A program made the position numbers and the translations under genes. Positions 35,255-45,877 of a stretch of DNA of 64,000 nucleotides are shown here, one piece after another. The stretch spans positions 1 to 64,000 of the forward strand of contig JAADVB010000091.1 of the NCBI GenBank assembly GCA_023334545.1, written 5' to 3'. Source of the stretch: Salisapilia sapeloensis (lineage: Eukaryota > Oomycota > Peronosporomycetes > Peronosporales > Salisapiliaceae). The notes below the pieces were generated by a model. The model saw only the letters and a list, made by a program, of their open reading frames with translations, was not told where the DNA came from and did no database searches. Each line of letters begins with the position of its first letter. The stretch's first letter is position 1.

Positions 35255-37701
35255 AGTAGCGAAATGGATGCATGCATTTGTAAAAGCATGATTGATCATC
35301 CAGAATTCAACATTTTGGTTTCTGACAGCACACCTTAATTGAGACTTCTTGCACTATTCGGTGGAACTACTACCTTTACCCCGATAGATTCTCAGAGTAT
35401 GCTTAAGCCTTGACTCGAAGAACGATTTAATCTGGATACATTTCATCCCTTCGACTTTTACCTAAAGTTAATCGAAGAAGGATACGAGTTAATCAGTATT
35501 CACGAGATTAAATGAAGCAATTTGTTTTGACTTTATGTGCTGGTTTCTAAGTTACCACCCACACCATTCTTGCCGAAAGAAAAGATAATCCATGTACTAG
35601 TTGATCATTTGGAAGCATTCAATCATTGCAACTGCGGTTGTAATGGAGGATTAAAAGATATCAATTTAATGGTTAATATAAGTTGATACGTCATGAAGCA
35701 TTTCTGACCAGCGTAATTTCGGCGAAACGTGGAAGAACAAAACCACTACATGTTGCGGGAGTTGAGAAGAAAAGGAGAGCTGCTTCTATCAAGTAATTAT
35801 GTATAAATTCTAGTGCATAATTCGAAAACAGACACGTGAGTTTACTCTAGATTCAGTGAACTTCGCCTTTGCCTGCTTTCATCAAGATACGCATAAAGTT
35901 GTAACTAATTGTTAACTAACATGGTAATGGCCATTTATAATCGCTTAAGATTGGGGGATGCGGTAATGATGGATGCTCATAGGGGTGTATGTACGAGATG
36001 GCGGTGGGAAGATACCTGATGGTTCTACTCAAACTTTCCTATGGCAGTTCATTGAATCTCTAGACTTGAATTGCCAGACCTCTATCATGTATATTTTAGG
36101 CTGCCAAAAATGAATTACCGAGAAATAGAATACAAAGAGGACTTCGCGGAGCAGTACTCAGAACGATAGCAGTAAGGTAATCTTATTAGTTTCTCGGTAT
36201 ATTTTCAAGGATAACGGATGGAAAAGGAGCATGACTGCCGTCTAAAGGCTTTTCGTGTTGGACAGTGTATTTCTCAGTTATTTGTTATCTTCTCTTCTTT
36301 ATCTGCACATATCCATCGTAATCCTCTCGGACCTTTCGGCTATCTTTCTAGCTTAATGTTACATCCGCTCTTACTTTCAAGCCTTGAACAAAACTGCCCA
36401 TTCTCCGATCTCCCACAGCGCGCGCAACCGACAACCAGCAACCCGCGCTCAACGTGCAAGACCTCCGGGGAGGTCGGGTCTTCCTGGAGGTCACTTCTTC
36501 GCCAAAGTGTGCCGGTCAACCGGACGGAGCTCGAAGTATGACTGATATGTCTTGCATTTAACAAAACTAGCAAGGCAATTTGAAGGAGTCGACATACAAA
36601 GGCAGCTGACAATTGACGTTTCGACGACCGAAATGAACTGAAGAAGATGCACGGAGCGAAGATATGCGAGCCCTAAGGTGGGACGGTTGGAGATATACAT
36701 ATGAAAAAGGAGACGTCGGCGGTATTTTGAGGGATTCATGTGGGCGAAAAGCTATGCGTAGCCGTCTACACCCATATGTTGTTGAGCACATACGGGAGAC
36801 CAGTATGGATGCCAATGCTCTTTTTTCGCTTAGATTAGCTGGTAGTCGATGAATTTAAACGGAAATGACAATACCTGATATGACTTCCACTTGGCCGATC
36901 GTTGCATGTCAATGTTCGCGATCTTGAAAAGTGATCGTATTTGCAACTACCTAAAGGAAACTCTGGTCACCGTTAAAGTCTCCAAGTTAACCCATATCCT
37001 GTACACGCTCCTGGAATTGAGCTGAGGGAAGCAAGTAGCACGCAGAGCGGAGCATAGGAGCAAGGATTATACTGCCCGCACACCAGCTGGAAACAGTGTT
37101 CGGTGAGATAAAGAAGTGCATGTGACAATAGTATAAAGCCTAGATTGCTATCGCGCAAAGAGAAACGGAAAGCGTGTACGCAACTCCCGACTTCACACCG
37201 TCAGTAAACCATTCATATTTTAGTCCAAAATCGCTTTGCATTCTCAATTTCTTTTGGTGTTTCAAAGTTGAAACCCCTCCACCTCTTCCTTGAAGCTCCT
37301 ATAATCCGACCCGTCACCTTGCTTAACGTGGCATAAAACTCCTATGCATTCTAGTAGACTGCTCTCGACGAAAAGATCGCAATCCCAGTCTGCATCCTGC
37401 CACTCACTTGTCATTTGTATGCATTCTTCGACGCCAGTTTTACCCCACGAAAAACCTCACTGTCGGTCGTGAGGTTATTTGGAAGTCTCCAAAGGTCAAA
37501 AAGCGAAAGAAAAAGAGAGCTCCGGGCAGGCGCTTGCTCTACTTGCCTTCGAGTCCTAGCAGTGCCACTACCTCTGCCCTCTTTCTACGCTCGCACAACC
37601 GCAGTCGAGTCCACCTTTATAAAAACACTGGTGGCACTACCTCGCTCTCGCTCGAGCGTCGACGACTGTTCATCGTACCATTTTCAAAAACCCACGAAAA
37701 A
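35255..37701. other. 2.4 kb intergenic region with a GC-rich palindromic patch
   Basis: No supported gene. The first kilobase is strongly AT-rich. A GC-rich patch at about 36400-36535 contains a perfect 16-bp palindrome (36460-36475) and a further half-site at 36486-36492. The frame at 36218-36541 that crosses it has no domain. From about 37230 the sequence is pyrimidine-rich, probably the leader of the DYRK kinase, with upstream ATGs at 37408 and 37415 opening short frames. Confidence 0.5.
36460..36492. repeat. Perfect 16-bp palindrome plus third half-site
   Basis: gacctcc-gg-ggaggtc at 36460-36475 is its own reverse complement, and the same half-site ggaggtc recurs at 36486-36492. This could bind a dimeric regulator or form a small hairpin. 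It lies about 1.2 kb upstream of the DYRK kinase start. Confidence 0.7.
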
Positions 37702-39218
37702 ATGGCGCGAGAAGTGCAACCGGTCCGGAAAGCGGACTCGGTCGAAGAGCCTGCCGACAGCGCGCTAGCAGCCTTTACAAGAGGCTTTACGAACACTCTC
37801 ACCTATATCAACAAGGTACATTTTGTCTCTTATCTCTCTAGTCAGCAACCGCGCCGACGCGGTTTTCGCGCGCGAAGCGTGAAAACATGTTGTGCTCGCT
37901 ATGATCGGGACGGTCGCTTACACACTGTATGATATAGACACATCGTAGTCGCCACGCCGCACAGGTCAAGCCAGCAGCTAAAAAGTCGAGAAAGATTCGA
38001 TTTCCGATCGCTGGGGCAGAGAAACTGCTTCTTCAGGAACGATACCAAGTGTGTGGAGACGATGTCATCGGACAGGTACATTGCAAGTATTCTTATGGTG
38101 TATTCATTCATCTTACAGCATGCTAGGGTACCTTTGGCAAGGTGTTGAAAGGCTTTGACACGAAGAGACGCAAGGACGTGGCCATCAAGATGGTGGACAA
38201 TGCCCAGTTCAGTGACAACGTCCGGATCGAGTCGGAGCTCATTCCGATGCTGCACCAACAACCTCATCGAGGGCGGAATTACATTGGTGAGATGTGGGAC
38301 GTCTTCACGTACAAGGGCTTCTCGTGTCTCGTCTTTGAGATGCTAGGGGACAATTTATACTCGATTCTCAAGAAAAACAAGTTCCGAGGTCTCAACCTAA
38401 AGGAAGTATGTACCATCGCCAAGCACATTCTCCAGGCGCTCGAACTACTGGCTCTACCAAGTGTCAACGTTGTTCACTGCGACTTGAAACCGGAGAACAT
38501 CCTCGTGCGAGTACCGAATCAAGACCGGATGAAGCTCATTGACTTTGGAAGCAGTCGAATAAACGACGGTCAGTGCCAATCGTACGTCCAAAGTCGATAC
38601 TATCGAGCGCCAGAAGTGTTACTAGGACTAAAATTCTCCAAAGCGATTGACATTTGGAGCCTTGGGTGCACACTCGTGGAGCTGCACACTGGCCACCCGC
38701 TCTTTGGTGGTGACGACCGTTTCGACCAGATGCGCTTGATTGAACAATTGCTCGGTCATTTCCCTCGAGATATGGTCGAACAGGCGAGTAAAGAGCCTCG
38801 ACATTGTTTCCACCAGGCAGTCAACGCCGAAGGGTCGGGAGAAGTTATGTATGAAGTACGCGCACCGAAGAAAGCGTACAACACAATCGTCGGTGGCAAA
38901 GTGAGTGACGACAGATTAAGTCTCTGGAGCGTATTGGCAACGCACAAGTGCGTTCCTGGTGGCATCCACGCGCGAGGTCCGCAGGACACGTACCATACGG
39001 CATCGAATTACGAACTGTTTGTGGACTTGTTATCGAAAATGATTCGGTACCATCCGGAAGACCGAATCACACCTACAGAAGCATTGAACCACGCCTTCTT
39101 CAACATGCTACGAAGGCGGCGTGGCGTAGCGATCGCTAGTCGACACATGCGTCTACGTTCCGACGACGCGTATGAACGCCCGAGCAAGGCGCGTCGGGTG
39201 GTGGAAAGGAGTCGATGA
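37702..39218 (+). CDS. DYRK-family protein kinase
   Basis: Three exons (37702-37815, 37965-38075, 38127-39218) give 438 residues. The kinase domain fills residues 60-410: glycine loop interrupted by the second intron (VIGQ-GTFGKV), lysine in DVAIKMV (K96), catalytic HCDLKPEN (about 192-199), DFGSS, and activation loop SYVQSRYYRAPEV. The HCD in place of HRD and the QSRxYRxPEV wording identify DYRK/YAK/PRP4-type CMGC kinases, which autophosphorylate the loop tyrosine on translation and then act on Ser/Thr. The N-terminal 50 residues include KKSRKIRFP, close to the DYRK-homology box region. Start 37702 is the first ATG in phase after a long leader. Confidence 0.94.
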
Positions 39219-39379
39219 GAAACTTGCGTGTCCAATGAACCTAAGTTATCAAAAATGTCCGATCGAGTGGTAGGACCATGTACCTCGTACGGAAGGAGTA
39301 GGAGGGAGCAAGTGAAAAAAAAATTGTTTCGAGAGCTGACTTTTATTTGGATGTCCACCAGCAATCCGGGTCGGACGAC

Positions 39380-39781
39380 TTAGTTGTCACCCTGACGCTT
39401 GAGGTAGTCGAGCAGCACGTTAAGCGCGTGGCTCTCCTCACCAAAGTCCGTGATGACGGCGCACGAAGCCGACACGACCTTGCGGGCCTCACCTTCAGCG
39501 TCGATCTTGCACAGACCGCACCACTCGCCAAGCTGCTTGGCCGTCGGGACGAGGATGAGGTTGACGCCGTGCTCTTCGCAAAGGGCGCGAACGAGCTTAG
39601 AGTAGCTAGGCTCGTCGCAGTCCTGCGCGAGGCAGCAGAGACGGGCGCGACGCGAGTCGAGCGCCTTGGCGGCCTCGTGCAGTCCACGCTTGAGTCCGTC
39701 GTGGATGAGCGCCTTCTTCAAGACCTCCTTCAACGCGTCCATTTCGCCAAGCTCCTTCGGGGTCTCCGCTTCCTCTGCCAT
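39380..39781 (-). CDS. RPS12: 40S ribosomal protein S12 (eS12)
   Basis: Intronless, 133 residues, normal length. The L7Ae-like fold is recognisable: [28 protein letters not shown], then [21 protein letters not shown] and [19 protein letters not shown]. It is a component of the small subunit near the beak. An acidic N-terminus MAEEAETP is typical. It is convergent with the DYRK gene, 161 bp between stops. Confidence 0.97.
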   Translation of the reverse strand: MAEEAETPKELGEMDALKEVLKKALIHDGLKRGLHEAAKALDSRRARLCCLAQDCDEPSYSKLVRALCEEHGVNLILVPTAKQLGEWCGLCKIDAEGEARKVVSASCAVITDFGEESHALNVLLDYLKRQGDN

Positions 39782-39944
39782 TGTTATGATCTAAAAAGGT
39801 TCTTGTAGGTGTCCTCAGAAGATAGAGAAATGGCATGCACTCAACTTGATCGGCAGCAGATCGATTGGTCAGCAAAGCGTTTCCTATTTCATACCTAAAA
39901 CGAGCAAATTAAATATTTTTTACATGACACACACCACTTTAAAC

Positions 39945-41827
39945 ATGCATGCGATACGGAAGGTATTCCAGGCAGCGTCGAGGTCGAATACGACTTGTCG
40001 TCTCGCGAGAGGCTTTCAAGTCTATGTCGGACAGCAGACGCAGAGTTTGCGAGAGATGCAAGGGAACTTTGTTTGGGAACCGGACGTCGAGTTACTGGAT
40101 GAGCATATTAGTCGCAACTGGACGCAGAATGAGCCGAGTTTAAATGAACTCATTCGAGAAGATCTGCCGGAAGCACGAGAACTCTTCCGCAATGTCCTGC
40201 AGCAATATTATCGTAACGATATGGGCATGTGGAATAAATGGGCAGTCATGGTACGTTTACATCCTTTATCTTTATCGTCATCCTGCTTATGCGTCATATA
40301 TAGGAATGGAAAGCAGGAAACTTTGATCTAGCTCGAATGATCTTCAAACGAGGCGCTAAGATCAGCTTCAGTCCAGAGTTGTGGCAGTCCTGGGCATCCA
40401 TGGAAGTCCAAGTGGGGAATCATGCCGAGGCCAGACGACTCTACAAGACGATCTTGGCCACTAATCCAGACGATCCGATGGCTGGACTCGGTATGGCGCT
40501 CTTAGAGAGTGAGTCTGGGCAACAGGAAAAAGCGAGAGAGATGCTGGAAGAACTGTACGAGCAACATCCAGAGGACGTGAACATTTTACAGGTCTTTGGT
40601 GTCTTCGAAGCCAGACGTCAGGACTTGCCTCGAGCTAGAGAGCTCTTCCTCGAAGCTACGCGTCTACCGGATGCCACACCAAAAGTCTGGCATGCATGGG
40701 CCAAGGCAGAGTACGACCACGGGAACTATGAAGATGCGATTGAGGTCGTCGAACTAGCATCCACACCATTTCCTATGAATAAATGGATCGCTCTCATCGG
40801 AGCCATGGCCCACTTTAAGCTCGGTAACGTCTACGCTGCTCGACGAGGCTTCCGTCGACTGACAGACGGAGCCAACTACGTCGAACCAGCAGCGTACAAC
40901 GCCTTTGCACAGATGGAGCTGGAGATGGGCAACGAAGACACGGCACTAAGTCTATACGCCGAGCTCTTGGATCGCGTCCCAGACCACCTTCCGACCATCA
41001 TGTCGCTCGCGATTCTCTACCAGAAAAAAGGTCGATTGCAGCCAGCTCGACGACTCTTTGAAACCGCTCAGCGGCAACTAGCGAAAGCGAACGCACATGC
41101 TGCCATGGCAGAACTGCTCGTGGCGTGGGGAGACTTTGAAGAGCAGTTTGGCGCACTTGAAAACGCACGAGAGCTCCTGGAAGAAGCTTCCAAGCAGCAA
41201 CCGACGAACACGAGTGCATGGAGAGCTCTTGCACGTGTAGAAAGCAAATTAGGAAATGTCCAAGGTGCCAGATCAGCGCTTACTCGTGCGAGTCAGCAAC
41301 TGCCGAGTGAGGCGCCGTTGCTGGTGGAACTAGCCAAGATTGAACAAAAGCACAAGAACTATAAGCAAGCACGGATCGCGCTGCAAAAGGCACTCAAGCT
41401 AGATCCGTCGCAAGCAAGTGTATGGAACATGCGGGCACTGATAGAGCTCCCGTGGCACCCAGACCGCGCCCGAAATATCGTCGAGACGGCTCTCGGAGTG
41501 ATTCCGTCGCACGAACACAAGAGCTGGAGTATCCTCATGTGCACGTACGGCCGCGCGTTTGCTCAGCTGGGTGACTTGAAGCAAGCAGTAGCGGCATTCC
41601 AACGATCATTTAAGCTTCAGCCGAAGAACTGGGAGACACACGTGATCTACTCGGACACGGTGCTCGCGCCGAATGACGAGTGGGGGGAAGCACGCAAGCA
41701 TCTCGAGGCTGCACGTCGTTTGCTCCCTCGAACGGATAAACGTCGGGAGCGTGTGGAGAAAAAGCTTCGGGAGGCAGAGGCAAAGGATGAGGCACTCGTC
41801 TCGAGTGCCAATATCCAGGACGAGTAG
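39945..41827 (+). CDS. HAT/TPR-repeat protein, probably mitochondrial
   Basis: Two exons (39945-40250, 40304-41827; intron 53 nt) give 609 residues. The first 30 residues are basic and lack acids (MHAIRKVFQAASRSNTTCRL), suggesting a mitochondrial leader. From about residue 85 to 560 tandem helical repeats are visible, with HAT-type wording such as LWQSWASME, VWHAWAKAE and AYNAFAQME alternating with ARRLYK/ARELF. The closest known relatives are organellar RNA-stability factors of the HCF107/Mbb1 group and, less closely, splicing factor PRP6. RNA binding in mitochondria is the likely role by inference. In-frame ATGs at 39846 and 39924 are alternatives. Confidence 0.8.
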
Positions 41828-42019
41828 AGGATCGCAAGGGAGAGAGTAAATGACTAGTGTCCATGTACTTTTGTACGATTCGTGTGTCTTGCGTGTTTCC
41901 ATGTGGATCTATTTTGAATTGTCATTGATCTATGGACAGGTCATAGTCTGTATCAGTCAGAGTAGATCACTACTAGAAGGACCTAGGAGCAGGTAGATCT
42001 TTACGTAGAGGGAGCAAGC

Positions 42020-44113
42020 ATGGACGGGCTCATTCCGATCATCAACAAGCTACAGGATGTGTTCAGTGCCATCGGACAGTCACCGATCAACCTGCCACAA
42101 ATCGTGGTGATCGGCAGCCAAAGCAGTGGCAAATCGAGCGTCTTGGAGAACGTCGTCGGGCGCGACTTTCTACCGCGCGGCACGGGCATTGTCACCCGCC
42201 GACCGCTCGTGCTCCAGCTGTACACTTTAGACAGTAACAATGAGAGTTTAGAAGGGGCCAAGGACGACCCGAACGCTGAGGAGTGGGGTGAATTCCTCCA
42301 CTTGCCAGGGCAAAAGTTCACGGATTTTGAGGCGATTCGGCAGGAGATTGAAAAGGAGACGGAGCGTGCGGTCGGGAAGAACAAGGGGATCTCGAACAAG
42401 AGTATTAATCTAAAAGTCTTCTCTCCTCACGTGCTCAACTTGACGCTGGTGGATCTACCTGGCATCACTAAAGTCCCGGTGGGGGATCAACCCATGGACA
42501 TTGAAGACCAGATCCGAGATATGTGCTTCGAGTTTATCTCCAACCCGAATAGTATCATCCTTGGCGTTACGTCTGCGAATACAGATCTAGCGAACTCGGA
42601 CGCACTCAAGATGGCGAGGGAAGTCGATCCAGAGGGAGAGAGGACAGTCGGCGTCTTGACGAAGCTTGACCTCATGGACGACGGAACGGACGCTCTGGAG
42701 ATGCTCCAAGGACGTGTCATTCCACTTAAAAGAGGCTTCGTCGGTGTTGTGAACCGCAGTCAAGCCGACATTAAATCCGGTCTGAGCATTCGGGCGAGTC
42801 TGGAGAAGGAGGAAAAGTTCTTCCAGAGCCACCCAGCCTACCGTGGCATGGCCACACGCATGGGCACCAATTTCCTCAGTCGTCAGTTGAACACGATCCT
42901 CATGCACCACATCCGAGACACTTTGCCGGAGATTAAATCCAAGATCAGTACCATGCTAAGCGACTTAGAGAACGAGATGGGCGAGATGGGCGGACCTACG
43001 ACGGACATGAGCTCTGCTGACTTGGGCGGGACGCTACTGACGCTTTTGAGCCACTTTAGTGCCAACTTCACCGACAGTCTCGACGGCCGTCACCACTCGC
43101 TGAACGGCGTTGAGATGAACGAGCTCTACGGAGGTGCTCGCATCAGCTACATTTTCAACGAAGTCTTTGCGAAAGCGTTGTTGGAAGTCGATCCGTTCGA
43201 TACACTAAGCGACGAAGACATCCGTACGACGATTCGGAACGCAAATGGACCGAGGCAGTCGCTTTTCGTGCCAGAAGTGAGCTTTGAGATCCTCGCGAGA
43301 CGCCAGATTGAGCGTCTGGAGCAGCCTGGACTGCAATGTGCCGACCTGGTCTTTGATGAGCTCCAGCGCGTGACGTCGCAGTGTGAGACGATGGAGCTCT
43401 CTCGCTTCCCGTCGCTCCGAGATCGAGTGATTGAAGTGGTGAACGGCATGCTACGTACGGCTCTAGCGCCGACGCAAGCGATGATCCAGAACCTCGTCAA
43501 GGTGGAGCTGGCGTACATTAACACCAACCACCCGGACTTTATCGGCGGCAGTCGAGCCGTCGCGCAGCTCATGGAGCGACTTCAGCGGGAGAACATGAAT
43601 AGTGCTAGTGGTGGAGGACAGCCGAATCCAACGGAAGTAGCGAACACGCGTCGACCGGCGGACAATGGTCAGAAAGAGGAAAACCAGGGCTTTATGTCCT
43701 ACCTGTTCAATTCGAACTCTGGCAATGGCAAACGCAAGCATGAGAACAAGAGCGGTGTGGTCAAATTGCCACAAGTGCCAGTGAGCATGCGTCAGTCGGA
43801 AGAACCGACGGATCGGGAGCGTATTGAGACGGAGATTATCAAGAGTTTGCTAGCGAGTTACTTTGATATCGTCCGGAAGAACTTTTTGGATCTCGTCCCG
43901 AAAGCCATTATGAGCTTCATGGTCCAATTCGCCAAGGATAATGTCCAGAATGAACTCGTCGGGGCGCTGTATAAAGGAGAGAAATTGCCGGAGCTGATGC
44001 AAGAAGCGTCGGACGTCGCCACGCGCCGAGCGAACTGCAAGGAGATGCAGGCACTGCTCAAACGCGCGCTTGAGATCGTGAATGAAGTCCGTGACTTTAA
44101 CACGTTCAAATAA
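42020..44113 (+). CDS. Dynamin-related GTPase (DRP1/Vps1 type)
   Basis: Intronless, 697 residues. The GTPase domain has P-loop GSQSSGKSS (32-40), RPLVLQL, DLPG in LVDLPGITK, and TKLD. Middle domain and a C-terminal GED (about 600-697) follow, with an insert B of low complexity (about 525-585) in place of a PH domain; there is no proline-rich tail. This layout is that of Drp1/Dnm1/Vps1, which divide mitochondria and peroxisomes or act at endosome and vacuole. Length is slightly below the family average. It is convergent with the HIG1-domain gene, 22 bp apart. Confidence 0.96.
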   Translation: MDGLIPIINKLQDVFSAIGQSPINLPQIVVIGSQSSGKSSVLENVVGRDFLPRGTGIVTRRPLVLQLYTLDSNNESLEGAKDDPNAEEWGEFLHLPGQKFTDFEAIRQEIEKETERAVGKNKGISNKSINLKVFSPHVLNLTLVDLPGITKVPVGDQPMDIEDQIRDMCFEFISNPNSIILGVTSANTDLANSDALKMAREVDPEGERTVGVLTKLDLMDDGTDALEMLQGRVIPLKRGFVGVVNRSQADIKSGLSIRASLEKEEKFFQSHPAYRGMATRMGTNFLSRQLNTILMHHIRDTLPEIKSKISTMLSDLENEMGEMGGPTTDMSSADLGGTLLTLLSHFSANFTDSLDGRHHSLNGVEMNELYGGARISYIFNEVFAKALLEVDPFDTLSDEDIRTTIRNANGPRQSLFVPEVSFEILARRQIERLEQPGLQCADLVFDELQRVTSQCETMELSRFPSLRDRVIEVVNGMLRTALAPTQAMIQNLVKVELAYINTNHPDFIGGSRAVAQLMERLQRENMNSASGGGQPNPTEVANTRRPADNGQKEENQGFMSYLFNSNSGNGKRKHENKSGVVKLPQVPVSMRQSEEPTDRERIETEIIKSLLASYFDIVRKNFLDLVPKAIMSFMVQFAKDNVQNELVGALYKGEKLPELMQEASDVATRRANCKEMQALLKRALEIVNEVRDFNTFK

Positions 44114-44135
44114 AAGCAAATTCGTTTCGTTTTTC

Positions 44136-44498
44136 TTAAAGGTCTCGCACTTTGATGTCTAACCGCTCTTCGTACGACTGATTCTTCTTCTCTTGCTTTT
44201 GCTTCGACGCGAGGTACCCGCCACCGGCTAAAGCGACGATCGTGCCGGCTTGAGCGACTACACGCAGCTGCATAAAGATGTTGCTCAGCTTGGACCGGCC
44301 TTGGCCAAACGCAGCAAGGCCGCCGACCAGCACGCCGGTCGTTGCCATGCAGCCGAGAGGAACCAACGGATCTTCTTTAACGCGATCCCAGAAGGACTTC
44401 TTGCCATTTTTCATCCAGCTGAAGTCACCGGGAGCTGGTAGATCATCGCGCTTCTTCTTTTCGGGAGCTGGTAGGTCCTCTCGCTTCGCTTCGCTCAT
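44136..44498 (-). CDS. HIG1-domain mitochondrial protein
   Basis: Intronless, 120 residues. After a short Lys/Asp/Pro-rich N-terminus with two copies of DLPAP comes SFWDRVKEDPLVPLGCMATTGVL, the HIG1 (HIGD/RCF1) core with two hydrophobic segments (about 47-67 and 82-100). HIG1 proteins sit in the inner mitochondrial membrane and assist cytochrome oxidase supercomplexes. The long upstream in-frame extension to 44711 shows no conservation, so I take the ATG at 44498. Confidence 0.88.
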   Translation of the reverse strand: MSEAKREDLPAPEKKKRDDLPAPGDFSWMKNGKKSFWDRVKEDPLVPLGCMATTGVLVGGLAAFGQGRSKLSNIFMQLRVVAQAGTIVALAGGGYLASKQKQEKKNQSYEERLDIKVRDL

Positions 44499-45877
44499 GC
44501 TATTTAGCAGCGATGTCAATTTGATTGTCAAGCACCAGGCATTAAAATAAAGTATGCTTCGGCTACTATCAACAATGGCCTTTTCGTGCCAATTTAGTAC
44601 GTTTCTGGCCAAAGTGAATGTCGGTGCGGAAAGGAATGATTGCTGTTGAGGTGGTTGAATGACCGAGAAACGGAAACTTGGGCTGGACTGCGTTGTACGA
44701 ACAATCAGCAAGCAAAGGCATTGAGCTTATATACATGATAATTGACAATGCACCATTAAAGTTGGCGAAGACTAGTTAATATAGGAAAGATACAGGATAC
44801 AGTACAGAGAGGTGAACTAAGTGGAGGATAAGTTGAATCTGATCTCGCCGGACGATATTCTAGGTATGGCCATGAATCAATAATGGAAAAGGCCACGATC
44901 CTTTTCGCAGCGGCAGGTTTGTTTCGCAACGGACGATCCTCACAATGTGCCAGATACCGGCCAATTCGTAGAGCTACCGTCTATAGCTGGCGATCATACG
45001 CTGCCTATAGTCATTTGCACGGTATCAAGCCATCGATTCTTATATTTCGCTAATCATTGCTATATCTCAAATATCTATAAACGCGATCATGATACTTGTC
45101 ACAAGCCTTATAGCATTTGAAACGTCCGAGTGTCTTTTTACTGGAACTTCTTACGGATCATACATCCCATCGCTGCCAATATCTATGTTCACAATCAAGT
45201 ATGTGTATTTGAATCTGCTTGATTTGCTGTGATAATCCAATCGTCCCGCTAAGAGAACACTACTGTTGTGAGTCAGTCCAATTACAAGCTATGGATAGAT
45301 GCATCCACATTTCCAGAAGGGTACAAGCATAGGAAATGAGTACTGCAAAGGTAAATTTAAAACGTCAGTAGTCTGTGCTGCATTTGATTCCATCTCTAGT
45401 CACTACTAAACTATATTTATTTTCGGATTGCCCAATAGAGACCACTGTATTCACACTGCTAAACTACATGATGAAGATTATCTCGGCTGGTATGCTTGAG
45501 ACAGCTACGTAAACTAAACCATCCGCAGTCTTAAATGAACTGCTAGCTGCAGCGGGCAATTGCTTGTGATTCGAACCGCAAGAGCAGATTCGATCGTGAT
45601 ACTTTTCCCAGCAGAGATCCCGAAGTTACCTTTGGACCGACAGCAATCTCGTGGCAACATATCACAAGAATTAAGCGGTTTGGTCGCTTCATTCCATAAA
45701 CTATCCCATCAAAAGGATACTACCAAGAAACAACGATGAAGTGAGCTATCACAAGCAAGCTGTCTTCGCTCTTTGTTTGACTCGCACCCGATGGCATGTA
45801 CAGAGACCAGGTTCTCTTATACGAGGGTGGGTATCACAACGTCACCAACGAATCGCCACGAAATACTTCAGCAAGGG
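44499..45877. other. 1.4 kb AT-rich intergenic region
   Basis: No supported gene. Frames are short and interrupted. It presumably holds promoters for the divergent HIG1 gene and oxidoreductase gene. A tRNA-like T-loop string near 45570 was examined and rejected. No repeat was noticed. Confidence 0.55.

Noticed and set aside
36218-36541. 107-codon frame across the GC-rich patch
   Set aside because: No domain and no conserved wording; open because of local composition.
45541-45600. Possible tRNA suggested by ggttcgaatca on the minus strand
   Set aside because: T stem does not pair and no acceptor or anticodon arm can be built.
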